A stretch of 64,000 bases of DNA, from NCBI RefSeq assembly GCF_032051675.1, contig NZ_CP116968.1, forward strand, positions 3,589,001 through 3,653,000, written 5' to 3'. This stretch comes from Candidatus Nitrospira neomarina. GTDB lineage: Bacteria > Nitrospirota > Nitrospiria > Nitrospirales > UBA8639. Every line of letters begins with the position of its first letter. Position 1 is the stretch's first letter. The translations under genes were made by a program, and so were the position numbers. The notes under the pieces were generated by a model that saw only the letters and a list, made by a program, of their open reading frames with translations, ran no database searches and was not told the DNA's origin. Shown here piece after piece: positions 12,291-21,468 of this stretch.

Positions 12291-12791
12291 TTATTTCACC
12301 TTCACGGCTTCTTCTACCGAAATCACAAGTTTGGCTTCTTTGCCTTTTCGCTCTATTTTTTGGGGCATATTGCAGGTCCCATTAAACACCACTCCCTCAT
12401 CCATCGAAAGAAGGGGGGAGGTAATTGTCCCTTCAAAGACAGCTGGGGATAACAATTTAACGCGATGCCTGGCTTCGACATCCCCTGTCAATTGTCCCTG
12501 ACACATAATGGTTCCTGCATGAATCTTGGCAGCGATGACCGCTTTTTGCCCAATAATCAAATTGCCGTCGGTATAAATTTCACCCTCCAGTCGGCCATCC
12601 ACCCGTACCGTGCCCTGATACCGAATGGTTCCTTTAAAGGTCACCTCTTCACCAACAAAGGCGATAATATCGCCTGATTCCTGCTGACTGGCTGAAGTCA
12701 CCGGACTGTCCACCACGGCTGATTCCTTCTCCTGATCTTGACTCATTTCTCCCATATCCTGAGTGCTTTCTTCGCTTTTTTTGAAAAACAT
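12291..12791 (-). CDS. bactofilin
   Basis: 166 residues. A ~40-residue acidic, Ser/Gln-rich N-terminal tail precedes the bactofilin beta-helix (VTFKGTIRYQGTVRVDGRLEGEI, NLIIGQKAVIAAKI, GTIMCQGQLTGDV, RVKLLSPAVFEGTI). The MFFKKSEES start resembles the short basic/hydrophobic membrane-targeting tip seen in many bactofilins. The core is similar to, but clearly diverged from, the next gene, so this is an old duplication. It lies 156 nt downstream of parB on the same strand. Confidence 0.9.
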   Translation of the reverse strand: MFFKKSEESTQDMGEMSQDQEKESAVVDSPVTSASQQESGDIIAFVGEEVTFKGTIRYQGTVRVDGRLEGEIYTDGNLIIGQKAVIAAKIHAGTIMCQGQLTGDVEARHRVKLLSPAVFEGTITSPLLSMDEGVVFNGTCNMPQKIERKGKEAKLVISVEEAVKVK

Positions 12792-12947
12792 GAGCCTCTC
12801 CCTCCTCGATAACTGTGTGCTCCAATTTCTTCATGACTGACTCGATACCCGGTAATATTAGCTCCACCATTTGTCATCATCATGATCCTATAACATCTTA
12901 AAGGAGGGCCCATTCGCTCAGAAGCCATCCGTTGGATTATTCAAATT

Positions 12948-13805
12948 CTATTCCATAACCAATGAAGCAATCCGATCCAGTTCATCATCGGAAAAATAAT
13001 GGATGACGACCTGCCCTCCCCTGACTCCCGCCTTCACCTGGACTTTAGTACCCAAGCGTTTTCGAAATTGCTCTTCCAGGTTTCGAAACCTATTGGGTTC
13101 CTCTTTTTTCGATTTGGACCCTTTACCTTTTCTCTGCACGGAAATTATCTGCTCAATTTGGCGAACAGAGAGTTGCTCGGAAACAATTTTCCTTGCAACC
13201 TGGATTTGTGCTGCTGGAGTAGGCAGGCCCGCTAATACCTTCGCGTGCCCTAGACTGATGACTCCCGCCTCAATGTACTCTTGGACATCCTTTGGCAGCG
13301 TGAGCAGCCTCACAATATTCGCGATGGAGGAACGATCCTTACCCACAGAGCGTGAAACCAGATCCTGAGTTAGACCGAATTCCCCCATTAATCGGGAATA
13401 GGCCTTAGCCTCCTCCATGGGATTGAGATTTTCACGTTGAATATTTTCTACCAGCGCAATCGCCAAGGCCTTTTCATCGTTGGAATTCCTCACTAGGACA
13501 GGAATGGTTTGCAGCCCGGCAATTTTTGCCGCTCGAAACCGGCGCTCCCCGGCAATCAGTTCGTACATGCCATCGCCTTTTCTCCTGACCACAATCGGCT
13601 GCAGTACGCCATGCTCTTTGACGGATTGCGCTAATTCATCTAATTCCGCCTCCAAAAATGTCGTTCTGGGCTGGTAGCGGTTCGGGAGAATCTGGTCCAG
13701 TGGTATCATGGAGACCGCTTGACCATCCTGCTCCACTTTCCAGACAAGAGTCTTTTTTTCAGGAAGTAGGGCCTGTAGCCCTTTACCTAACGCTTTCTTT
13801 TCCAT
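12948..13805 (-). CDS. parB: chromosome partitioning protein ParB
   Basis: 285 residues. N-terminal GLGKGLQALLPE-type peptide that contacts ParA, then the CTPase/ParB-N domain with GERRFRAAK (the CTP-binding arginine patch) and ENIQRENLNPMEEA, the helix-turn-helix (LTQDLVSRSVGKDRSSIANIVR) that recognises parS, and a C-terminal dimerisation segment. It overlaps parA by 23 nt. Two parS sites lie within 1.5 kb. Confidence 0.95.
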   Translation of the reverse strand: MEKKALGKGLQALLPEKKTLVWKVEQDGQAVSMIPLDQILPNRYQPRTTFLEAELDELAQSVKEHGVLQPIVVRRKGDGMYELIAGERRFRAAKIAGLQTIPVLVRNSNDEKALAIALVENIQRENLNPMEEAKAYSRLMGEFGLTQDLVSRSVGKDRSSIANIVRLLTLPKDVQEYIEAGVISLGHAKVLAGLPTPAAQIQVARKIVSEQLSVRQIEQIISVQRKGKGSKSKKEEPNRFRNLEEQFRKRLGTKVQVKAGVRGGQVVIHYFSDDELDRIASLVME

Positions 13806-14553
13806 TCCTCAAAATCTCCTTGGCGAGGTCAAGATAGGCCTTGGCTCCACTAGACGCGGCATTATAGGATAAAACCGCCTTCCCATGACTCGGTGCTTCA
13901 GCCAATGCCACATTCCTTGGGATAACAGTCTGAAAGACTTTATCTGCAAAAAATCCTCGAATTTCATCTTGCACCTGCCGCGAAAGATTAATTCTTGAAT
14001 CATACATCGTCAACACAATGCCTTGAATAGCGAGCTCCGGATTAAATGACTCCCGAATTCTTTCGACATTTCCCAATAAACGACCCAATCCTTCCATGGC
14101 ATAATACTCACATTGCACGGGAATGATCAGGTCAGAGGCCGCAACAAGAGCATTGATGGTCAAAAGACCGAAGGCAGGCGGACAATCAATGATGATAAAA
14201 TCAAAGTCCACAACTCCATCCAACACATTTTTCAGAATAGTTTGACGGTCCTGTAGATTGGACAGTTCAATTTCCGCACCGACCAAATCGCCCTTTGAGG
14301 CCACCACACTAAATCCATTTATATTAGTAGGTAAAATTACGCTATCAACCAAGCGCCTATCCATTAAGCATTCATAAATAGTTGCGCCTTGAGGGTCAAT
14401 TGACAAACCGCTAGTCGCATTAGCCTGTGGGTCCAAATCAATCAATAAAACAGATTTTCCAGATATAGCCAAAGCCGCGCCCAGATTGATAGACGTCGTG
14501 GTTTTTCCAACCCCGCCTTTCTGATTGGCAATAGCAATGGTCTGCTTCAACAT
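13783..14553 (-). CDS. parA: chromosome partitioning ATPase ParA/Soj
   Basis: 256 residues from the ATG at 14553 (a TTG six bases upstream is the alternative). Deviant Walker A KGGVGKTTT near residue 12, Walker B FIIIDCPPAFG, and the VQCEYYAMEGL loop are all present. Without a long N-terminal extension this is the chromosomal Soj type. Forms the ATP-dependent DNA-bound gradient that moves ParB-parS complexes. Cotranscribed with parB; a parS site sits 28 bases upstream of its start, so ParB may affect its promoter. Confidence 0.95.
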   Translation of the reverse strand: MLKQTIAIANQKGGVGKTTTSINLGAALAISGKSVLLIDLDPQANATSGLSIDPQGATIYECLMDRRLVDSVILPTNINGFSVVASKGDLVGAEIELSNLQDRQTILKNVLDGVVDFDFIIIDCPPAFGLLTINALVAASDLIIPVQCEYYAMEGLGRLLGNVERIRESFNPELAIQGIVLTMYDSRINLSRQVQDEIRGFFADKVFQTVIPRNVALAEAPSHGKAVLSYNAASSGAKAYLDLAKEILRNGKESVR

Positions 14554-14580
14554 AATCAAATAAACATCATTATGAGCAAT

Positions 14581-14596
14581 CGTTCCACGTGGAACA
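14581..14596. promoter_or_regulatory. parS centromere site 1
   Basis: CGTTCCACGTGGAACA, a near-perfect palindrome differing at the first base from the second site and close to the bacterial parS consensus TGTTTCACGTGAAACA. It lies between the rsmG stop and the parA start. Confidence 0.88.
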
Positions 14597-14609
14597 TGGT
14601 TATTGCTGC

Positions 14610-15290
14610 TTATGATTTATATTTCAAAACCGACAAGACACGGCTTCCATACCCAAACGGTAAATCATAGGAAAATTCTTCAAACACTAGCATCCCCTTG
14701 AGTCGAGAATGATTGTCAATATTTTTCGAACGAAATACAACTAGTTTTCCATCTTTTTTCAAAATACGGTCAAGATGCGGCAGGACGTGGTCTACATTAA
14801 CTCCTTTACAAATGGCGACATTACACTTTTCTTCATGCACCGCCCTAGAATCAAAGTCTTCCAACCGCCGTGGTAGAACAGAAATTTTTGGCAAATTAAG
14901 CTTCCCAATTATGTTATGGAGGAAAGCTATCTTATTAGATCTGGGTTCCATTAATACAACATCAAGAGCAGGCAAAGCCAACTTAAGTGGTATGCCAGGG
15001 AAACCACCACCCGTTCCAATATCAACAATCTTGACATCAGGATTATTTCCAAGCACCAAATGTCCCGCCAACGAATCGACAAATAACAAAATGGTCCGCT
15101 CGCTGTCTGTGCGAAGACCTGTCAGATTAATTGAACGGTCCCAGCGACGCAATTCATCATAATACAGACCAAATTTCCAAAGTATTTCCTCAGAAAATGA
15201 AAGCCCCAGCTTGTGAGCTCCCTGAATGAAATGTTCTAGAAAATTAAAAGGTTGATCGCTTTGTTCCACGTGGAACATCTCATTTTTCAT
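14610..15290 (-). CDS. rsmG: 16S rRNA m7G527 methyltransferase
   Basis: 226 residues. SAM-binding motif I VDIGTGGGFPGIPLKLALP and the following VLMEPRSNKIAFL (motif II) are clear. Methylates N7 of G527 of 16S rRNA. Its N-terminal FHVEQ is encoded by the second parS site, so the first residues are dictated by a DNA element. The start could be this ATG or the one four codons later inside that site; neither has a good ribosome-binding site. Part of the mnmG-rsmG-parAB cluster common near bacterial origins. Confidence 0.93.
   Translation of the reverse strand: MKNEMFHVEQSDQPFNFLEHFIQGAHKLGLSFSEEILWKFGLYYDELRRWDRSINLTGLRTDSERTILLFVDSLAGHLVLGNNPDVKIVDIGTGGGFPGIPLKLALPALDVVLMEPRSNKIAFLHNIIGKLNLPKISVLPRRLEDFDSRAVHEEKCNVAICKGVNVDHVLPHLDRILKKDGKLVVFRSKNIDNHSRLKGMLVFEEFSYDLPFGYGSRVLSVLKYKS
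15262..15277. promoter_or_regulatory. parS centromere site 2, inside rsmG
   Basis: TGTTCCACGTGGAACA is a perfect 16-bp palindrome within the first codons of rsmG. With site 1 it brackets the rsmG gene, 681 nt apart. Confidence 0.92.
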
Positions 15291-15381
15291 GAAACATAAA
15301 ATAAAGAAATTTCATGGGATTTTTAAATTAAAAAGCAAAAGAATCAAAACCATAGGGTGGCTGAAGATAAGCCAATAAAAA

Positions 15382-17244
15382 CTAGCTGGCCTTTTTATGT
15401 TTTTCCACGGCAACAAGGAGAAGGGACATGGCGGCAGGAGTCATTCCAGAAATTCGTGAAGCCTGACCGATTGATGAAGGGCGCACTTTCTTGAGTTTTT
15501 CAATAACTTCATGTGAAAACCCTTTGATATCATCATAGTTAAAGTTTTCTGGAACATGGCGATGCTCAAGCTTTTTAAATTGTCCAATGAGTTGTTCCTG
15601 CCGCTTAATATACCCCTCATACTTGATGGTTATTTCAATAGCCTCGATGACGTCAGGATTATCCTCTTTTGTTCCATTTATAAACTGAGCCAAATGATGA
15701 TATGAGACTTCAGGCCTTCGAAGAAGTTGTGCGAGCGACGAATTGGGGGCAAAGCTTTCCATTGGAATCATGCCCTCAAGGACCAAACCTGATGATCTTG
15801 GAGCAGTGGAATGAAGTCTCTGTATTTCCCGCTCGATCTTTCCCTTTTTTTCCTGAAAGGTATTGAAAGTTCTCTCAGGCACAAGCCCGATACGATATCC
15901 ATGCTCCGTTAAACGGAAGTCAGCATTATCCTCTCTTAAAAGCAAACGATACTCAGCTCTTGAGGTAAACATTCTATAGGGTTCACGTGCATCTTTTGTG
16001 ATTAAATCATCAATTAATACACCAATATACGCCTGTGACCTATCTAAAATAAGCGGATTCTCACCCTTCACCTGAAGAGCAGCGTTAATTCCCGCCATAA
16101 TTCCCTGCGCCGCAGCTTCTTCGTAGCCAGATGTCCCATTTATTTGCCCGGCATGAAAGAGTCCTTTAACAAGTTTGGTTTCCAAGGTTTCATGAAGCTG
16201 TCGTGGGGGGAAGTAATCATATTCAATGGCATAGCCTGGTCTAAGAAAAACCGCCCGCTCAAGACCCGGTATCGTTCGAACAAAGGCCTGCTGTACGTCC
16301 ACCGGCAGGCTGGTAGAAATCCCATTGGGGTAGAATGAGCGTGACTCAAGGGTTTCAGGTTCCATGAAAATCTGATGTCTGTTTTTGTCAGAAAACCGGA
16401 CCACTTTATCTTCAATCGAGGGGCAATAGCGCGGCCCTGTTGACTCAATGATTCCGCAGTACATCGGTGATCTATCAAGATTTTCTCTTATAATTCGATG
16501 AGTTTCCTCATTCGTATAGGTAATATGGCATTGAATTTGTGGGTTGGGAATGTGAGTGGTTCGCATAGAAAATGGTCGAGGAACCGAATCCCCAGGCTGC
16601 GGAATCATGACGCTGAAATCTATTGAATCTCTATCTATCCTCGGAGGGGTTCCTGTTTTTAATCGCCCGATTTCAAACCCAAAATCTCTCATGCAATCCG
16701 ATAGATTCTCTGCAGAGGGCTCACCGGCTCGCCCGCCTGGAAGATGATTCAACCCAATATGCATCAGACCCTTCAAAAAGGTCCCCGATGTCAGGACAAC
16801 CGCTTTTGTGAAAATAGTTTCCCCGCTATTGGTCATGACACCATTGACCGCCCCGCCCTGTGTCAAAATCCGATTAACCGTGCCTTGAATCATTGATAGA
16901 TTATCTTGTCTGCTTACCGTCTCCTGCATGCGATTGGCATAAAGCTGTTTGTCACACTGGACTCGCGTGGCACGCACGGCCGGTCCTTTCCGCATATTGA
17001 GCACACGGAATTGAATGCCGGATTGGTCGGTGTTCCATCCTATTTCTCCACCAAGAGCATCGATTTCCTTGACGAGATGGCCCTTCCCAATCCCTCCGAC
17101 GGCGGGATTACATGGCATCGTGGCGATTTTTTTGGAATCAATGGTTAGCATCACCACCCTACATCCCATCCTGGCGGCCGCAAGGGCAGCCTCACACCCG
17201 GCATGACCTCCTCCGACGACGACAATGTCACATTCCATACTCAT
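15382..17244 (-). CDS. mnmG: tRNA U34 carboxymethylaminomethyl synthase, FAD subunit
   Basis: 620 residues. FAD-binding [17 protein letters not shown] at the N-terminus, the [26 protein letters not shown] block, the NAD-insertion [11 protein letters not shown], and the C-terminal helical domain ([16 protein letters not shown]) are all intact. Works with MnmE to install cmnm5 at U34 of tRNAs. The gene lies 45 nt downstream of mnmE. Confidence 0.97.
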   Translation of the reverse strand: MSMECDIVVVGGGHAGCEAALAAARMGCRVVMLTIDSKKIATMPCNPAVGGIGKGHLVKEIDALGGEIGWNTDQSGIQFRVLNMRKGPAVRATRVQCDKQLYANRMQETVSRQDNLSMIQGTVNRILTQGGAVNGVMTNSGETIFTKAVVLTSGTFLKGLMHIGLNHLPGGRAGEPSAENLSDCMRDFGFEIGRLKTGTPPRIDRDSIDFSVMIPQPGDSVPRPFSMRTTHIPNPQIQCHITYTNEETHRIIRENLDRSPMYCGIIESTGPRYCPSIEDKVVRFSDKNRHQIFMEPETLESRSFYPNGISTSLPVDVQQAFVRTIPGLERAVFLRPGYAIEYDYFPPRQLHETLETKLVKGLFHAGQINGTSGYEEAAAQGIMAGINAALQVKGENPLILDRSQAYIGVLIDDLITKDAREPYRMFTSRAEYRLLLREDNADFRLTEHGYRIGLVPERTFNTFQEKKGKIEREIQRLHSTAPRSSGLVLEGMIPMESFAPNSSLAQLLRRPEVSYHHLAQFINGTKEDNPDVIEAIEITIKYEGYIKRQEQLIGQFKKLEHRHVPENFNYDDIKGFSHEVIEKLKKVRPSSIGQASRISGMTPAAMSLLLVAVEKHKKAS

Positions 17245-17289
17245 TGGTTCTCATCCGTAGTGTTATGAAAAATTTTCCAGGTATGATTT

Positions 17290-18744
17290 TTACTTCCCAA
17301 TGCAAAATTCTCGAAAGATTTGATCCAAAATATCCTCATTCGTGATTGCACCGACAATTTCTCCAAGAGCATTCAGAGCCATCCGTAATTCTAATGCAAC
17401 ACATTCGGCTGAAAGCCCATCATCTATGGCCAATAAAGCGTTTTTCAAGGACTCTCCCGCATTCTGAAGTAGGGTTTTATGTCTCAGCCGTGAGACGAGC
17501 ACTGAATCACCGGCCTCAAATTGGCGACCAACAGCCAGGCTTTTGATGGCTTGTTTCAAATTATCAAGTCCTTCGCCGCTTAAAGCAGAGACTTCGACAT
17601 ACCTCTTCCCTCCCCCAGAACTATTTTCAGAATTTTTTTTTGGTTGGCTGACAATACCCTGCAGTTCTTTCTGAGAAAATTTGGGCGGTAAATCGATTTT
17701 ATTGAGCACCATAACGCAGGGTTTTTCATAATATCTTTCAATAAAAAATAAGTCTTTTTCATTAAGTGTTGAGCTTCGATCAAATGCCATGATCAACACG
17801 TCCGCTTCTTCAATGGCCTGAGTAGCGCGATTCATTCCTTCATTTTCTAATTCATCCGTCGTTTCTCGTAATCCGGCAGTATCAAAGAGCCGTATCATGA
17901 CTCCTTCGACCATAATAGCCTCTTCGAGTACATCACGCGTGGTCCCAGGAATATGAGATACAATAGCTCGATTGGTTCCCAGTATGCCATTTAACAAACT
18001 GGACTTTCCTACATTGGGTCGCCCGATAATGACCGTGCGAATGCCTTCTCGAATCATTCGGCCCTCTTCGGCGGATTCCAATAGTCGGAAGATTTCTCGC
18101 AAGACCTCCTGTGTAGTATGCTTGAGCTCGCTCTGGTCAATAAACTGGATATCATCATCCACAAAATCCATTCCGGCTTCCAAGTGGGCAACCAGTTTCA
18201 CGAGACGGTCCCGTTGATGTTGGATGACCATAGATAGCCTCCCCTGTAGGTGCTCCTGGGCTATTCTTAAACTTTGAAGAGAATTGGCGCGTATGGTATC
18301 TAAGACCCCTTCCGCTTGTGTTAAATCCATCCGACCGTTCAAAAAACTCCGCTTCGTAAACTCCCCAGGTTCAGCCAATCTGGCGCCAGCCTGGGTTAAG
18401 GCTTCGCAAATGGCGTTCACGATGACCGGCCCTCCATGGGCATGTACTTCAACGACATCTTCTCCCGTATAGGATCGTGGGGCTCGCATCGTGACTACCA
18501 GGACCTCATCCAATGCCGAGGGAATCTCTCTTCCCACAATTTCCCCATGTTCACGAGGGTTCCAAACAAATTGCCCAAGGTACAACTGGTAGGGCTTGAT
18601 CTGTTCAAGAGGTTTACCGGAGCGTAATCGAAGAATACTCGAGGCAACAGGTAGGGCGTGAGTTCCACTGACTCGAACGATCCCCACTCCCCCTTCGCCC
18701 ATGGGGGTGGCTACGGCACAGATGGTGTCGTCTAAAGAGCCCAT
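17290..18744 (-). CDS. mnmE: tRNA modification GTPase
   Basis: 484 residues, slightly longer than the usual ~455. N-terminal folate-binding domain (DTICAVATPMGEGGVGIVRVSG), central helical domain, then an inserted G domain with G1 GRPNVGKSS, G2 IPGTTRDV, G3 DTAG and G4 NKID, and the C-terminal catalytic FCIGK with its conserved Cys. A Lys/Ser/Gly-rich insertion (QPKKNSENSSGGGKRYVE) follows the G4 motif and explains the extra length. First enzyme of the MnmEG pair; its gene follows yidC in the usual order. Confidence 0.96.
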   Translation of the reverse strand: MGSLDDTICAVATPMGEGGVGIVRVSGTHALPVASSILRLRSGKPLEQIKPYQLYLGQFVWNPREHGEIVGREIPSALDEVLVVTMRAPRSYTGEDVVEVHAHGGPVIVNAICEALTQAGARLAEPGEFTKRSFLNGRMDLTQAEGVLDTIRANSLQSLRIAQEHLQGRLSMVIQHQRDRLVKLVAHLEAGMDFVDDDIQFIDQSELKHTTQEVLREIFRLLESAEEGRMIREGIRTVIIGRPNVGKSSLLNGILGTNRAIVSHIPGTTRDVLEEAIMVEGVMIRLFDTAGLRETTDELENEGMNRATQAIEEADVLIMAFDRSSTLNEKDLFFIERYYEKPCVMVLNKIDLPPKFSQKELQGIVSQPKKNSENSSGGGKRYVEVSALSGEGLDNLKQAIKSLAVGRQFEAGDSVLVSRLRHKTLLQNAGESLKNALLAIDDGLSAECVALELRMALNALGEIVGAITNEDILDQIFREFCIGK

Positions 18745-18764
18745 AAGTTTAGACCGAGGCAGGA

Positions 18765-20507
18765 TTAGGATTTAGAGGAAGAGCCCGAGGGAGATGACGA
18801 ACGTTTCTTTTTTCCGGTTTCCAAAGCAGGTTCGCTCCCTTTGGGAGATTGATCCGTAGACCCACCTCTCGGTTTTTTCAATATATACCTGTCGGTGACA
18901 AACTGCTGAGTCACGGTCAGCACATTATTGGTGACCCAATATAACACCAAACCTGCGGGAAAGGTTATAAACAAAAAGGTCAACCCTACGGGAAGAATCA
19001 TCATCATTTTCGCCTGAGTGGGGTCCATCGTGGTGGGCATAATTTTTTGTTGGACGACCATCGAAATCCCCATCAGCACAGGCAGCACATAATACGGATC
19101 TTGGGCAGAAAGGTCTGTAACCCACAGCATAAAGGGGGCCTGGCGGAGATCGATCGTCATATACAAAATGTTAAAGAGGGCAACAAACACCGGCATCTGC
19201 AACACCATGGGAAGGCATCCACCGACGGGATTCACTTTATGCTCTTTATAGAGCTTCATCAGCTCCTGGTTGAGTTTTTCCTTGTTATCTTTAAATTTCT
19301 CCTGTAGTGCCAGAACCTTGGGTTGGATGGTTTGCATCCCTTGCATTGATTTATAACTTTTGTATTGCAAGGGAACAAATAACAATTTAATCCCTACGGT
19401 CAGTAAAATAATGGCCACTCCATAATTATGGGTATAGTCATAGATGAACCGTAAAACTGAAAACAGCGGCTTCGCCACGGCTTTCACAATGCTCCAACTG
19501 CCATAAATAAACCATCCAAAATCAATGGTATCTTCCAACCCGATTTCGAAAGACTTGAGGACATCGTATTTTTTGGGACCAGCGTACAATTTTGTCTTAT
19601 GGACTTGTTCCCCAGATCCCCCCGGAAGAGACATGCCAGCAGAGACAACCATTTCGGTTTCAAGCTTAGAATACAGGCCGTTCGCATTTTCCGGGATAAA
19701 CACACTCATAAAATATTTATCCTGAAGGGCTAACCACCTGACAGGACCATCGCGTCGCAGGATCGGAGCATCTGCATCGGGAGACAATTTTTCCATTTCA
19801 TTCCCGACCATCCAGGCAGATCCCAGTAATCCAATGAATCCCTGACCCCATTCCACCACACCAAAATTGGTGCCCAAAAGCACATCGATGTCATTTGAAA
19901 TCCCCCTGGTGCGAATAATGATATCCACCACATAGGAATCGTAATGAAATGTGAGTTCCTTTTGGAGCCACAGATCGGATTCAGAAGACGAATGGGTTAA
20001 GAGCACTTTACCGGTGGGATGCGATTCATCTAATTCGTTAAAATCCTTTTGGATCTGAAAGTTCCCCTGACGAAGACCCCGAGTCTCCTCTTCGTTTCCC
20101 TTGACCTGCACCGTGAGTGGCTCGGGAAACTGTCCATTTGGATATACCAATTGAACGGGAACATTCGCCTCTGTCTGAGTGAGATATTTTTTTAACTCCC
20201 AGGAGGTGATGACTCCTCCTTGACCGGAAATATCAGCTCGAAAAAGCGGGGTTTCAACGACGACGATCTCTTCAGTAAGCAATGGCTCAGCAGAAGGAAT
20301 AGAGGAGGATATCGAAGAGGGTTCAGATAAAGAAGAAGAGGTGGTGGTCTCAGCATCCGCCCCTTTTTGCGGCAAAGTGGTTGTAACCTCTTGGTCGATG
20401 ATCGGACTGGTAGAGAATGGAGAATATCCCAACTCCTTCAGGAGCAGGTCATACCCAAAGATAATCCCTAGGGAAAGAACAAGGAAAAGGACGACGCGCT
20501 TTTCCAT
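18765..20507 (-). CDS. yidC: membrane protein insertase YidC
   Basis: 580 residues. TM1 at the N-terminus (VLFLVLSLGIIFGYDLLL), a Ser/Thr-rich linker, a large periplasmic beta-sandwich (about 75-340), then the conserved Oxa1 core with YNYGVAIILLTVGIKLLFVPL, KSMQGMQTIQPKVLALQEKF, the LPMVLQMPVFVALFNIL hydrophobic slide and the last two TMs. The big P1 domain is the Gram-negative form. The C-tail is basic and Ser-rich. It inserts and folds inner-membrane proteins, alone or with SecYEG, including Fo subunits. Confidence 0.96.
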   Translation of the reverse strand: MEKRVVLFLVLSLGIIFGYDLLLKELGYSPFSTSPIIDQEVTTTLPQKGADAETTTSSSLSEPSSISSSIPSAEPLLTEEIVVVETPLFRADISGQGGVITSWELKKYLTQTEANVPVQLVYPNGQFPEPLTVQVKGNEEETRGLRQGNFQIQKDFNELDESHPTGKVLLTHSSSESDLWLQKELTFHYDSYVVDIIIRTRGISNDIDVLLGTNFGVVEWGQGFIGLLGSAWMVGNEMEKLSPDADAPILRRDGPVRWLALQDKYFMSVFIPENANGLYSKLETEMVVSAGMSLPGGSGEQVHKTKLYAGPKKYDVLKSFEIGLEDTIDFGWFIYGSWSIVKAVAKPLFSVLRFIYDYTHNYGVAIILLTVGIKLLFVPLQYKSYKSMQGMQTIQPKVLALQEKFKDNKEKLNQELMKLYKEHKVNPVGGCLPMVLQMPVFVALFNILYMTIDLRQAPFMLWVTDLSAQDPYYVLPVLMGISMVVQQKIMPTTMDPTQAKMMMILPVGLTFLFITFPAGLVLYWVTNNVLTVTQQFVTDRYILKKPRGGSTDQSPKGSEPALETGKKKRSSSPSGSSSKS

Positions 20508-20576
20508 TTTTCTAACTCGTGAGTCCCATAAAGCTGGTGGTAATTAACAATCAAACGGAGGCAAAATATTCAGTGT

Positions 20577-20789
20577 TCAGGGAACCGGATCCAGCCCCCC
20601 AGGATGGAATGGATGACACTTGAGAATTCGACCAGCCATTAGGACCACACCTTTCATCGCGCCATGTTTATGGATAGCCTCAAGGCCATAATGAGAACAT
20701 GTCGGTTCAAAACGGCAACAGGTTCCCATGAACGGGGAAACCCCATATTGGTAGACTGCAATTATTTTTTTCAGAATCGAGGCCATCAT
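20577..20789 (-). CDS. yidD: membrane protein insertion efficiency factor YidD
   Basis: 70 residues from the ATG at 20789 (a second ATG follows directly). The conserved core [27 protein letters not shown] and [17 protein letters not shown] is complete, including the Cys pattern. The frame remains open upstream through rnpA, but YidD proteins begin at this short helix. It starts 5 nt after the rnpA stop and precedes yidC, the standard rpmH-rnpA-yidD-yidC order. Confidence 0.92.
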   Translation of the reverse strand: MMASILKKIIAVYQYGVSPFMGTCCRFEPTCSHYGLEAIHKHGAMKGVVLMAGRILKCHPFHPGGLDPVP

Positions 20790-20794
20790 TATTT

Positions 20795-21141
20795 TTAAAG
20801 AAGACCGACTTTGGCTAAGGTGTTCTTCCAGATTTCCCCAATCTTCTGATACTTCGCACCCAAAACCATGATTTTTGGGTACACGATGCAATGAAAACCG
20901 CCGGCCATTCCAGATTGCGATTCTCTAACGAGTTCACGAAAGATCCGTTTCAGCCGATTTCTCGTGACGGCTTTGCCCACTCGTCGACCGACGACGATTC
21001 CTATCCGAGACGGGTCATGATTGGGTACACGACTAACAAGGAGGGTAAAAAATGGGTTCCGCACAACAGACCCATTGGCCTTCACTCCATCATATTCGTA
21101 TTTTTTCTTTAAAAAAAACGGGAAGCCCTCCCCTTACTCAT
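20795..21141 (-). CDS. rnpA: ribonuclease P protein component, apparent frameshift near start
   Basis: The conserved RnpA core ([41 protein letters not shown]) is in one frame down to 20795. In that frame the expected N-terminus, [17 protein letters not shown], continues upstream of the first possible start (GTG at 21085) back to the rpmH stop with no ATG, GTG or TTG. A good start does exist in the neighbouring frame: ATG at 21141-21139, overlapping the rpmH stop, gives MSKGRASR..., the usual RnpA beginning, but it hits a stop after a run of eight T (plus-strand A, 21111-21118). One extra T, or loss of two, joins the halves into a normal protein of about 115 residues. So either the run is misread in the sequence, or slippage is used, or a truncated 96-residue form starts at 21085. 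The protein aids RNase P RNA in tRNA 5' maturation. Confidence 0.8.
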
Positions 21142-21280
21142 CAGAAACCGTCAAGCGGTACCTGCCCTTCTTTCGTCGACGGGCAAGGACCTTTCTCCCA
21201 TTCTTAGTGCTCATGCGCTTCCTAAAGCCATGATCTCGTTTTCTCTTTAAATTAGAGGGCTGTCGATAGGTCATTGACAC
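21134..21280 (-). CDS. rpmH: 50S ribosomal protein L34
   Basis: 48 residues from GTG at 21280 (or 46 from ATG at 21274), reading [20 protein letters not shown] then [22 protein letters not shown], the full L34 pattern. The GTG is preferred because an AAGGAG site lies 9 nt upstream; the ATG would be 15 nt away. An out-of-frame ATG between them opens only a five-codon frame. It begins the rpmH-rnpA-yidD-yidC-mnmE-mnmG run. Confidence 0.96.
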   Translation of the reverse strand: MSMTYRQPSNLKRKRDHGFRKRMSTKNGRKVLARRRKKGRYRLTVSDE

Positions 21281-21320
21281 GGCATTGTTCTCCTTTTAGC
21301 CAATTTCTTATGAACACGCC

Positions 21321-21349
21321 ATTTTATGGGGGGAAAGATCAAGAGTCAA
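21321..21349 (-). promoter_or_regulatory. sigma-70 promoter of rpmH
   Basis: On the minus strand: -35 TTGACT (21344-21349), 17 nt spacer, -10 TAAAAT (21321-21326), about 40 nt before the rpmH start. It is back to back with the hisS promoter. Confidence 0.75.
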
Positions 21350-21392
21350 ACGTATTTTCTCCCTTCTAAACTGACACACCAACCCAGATTCG

Positions 21393-21421
21393 TTGACTGG
21401 ATTCTGGCGGAAAGATATAGT
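21393..21421 (+). promoter_or_regulatory. sigma-70 promoter of hisS
   Basis: -35 TTGACT (21393-21398), 17 nt spacer, -10 TATAGT (21416-21421), about 47 nt before the hisS GTG. It diverges from the rpmH promoter. Confidence 0.75.
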
Positions 21422-21468
21422 CGGATTCTCTTTTCCCCAATATTTTCTTCAACAGAATAAGGCTGACC

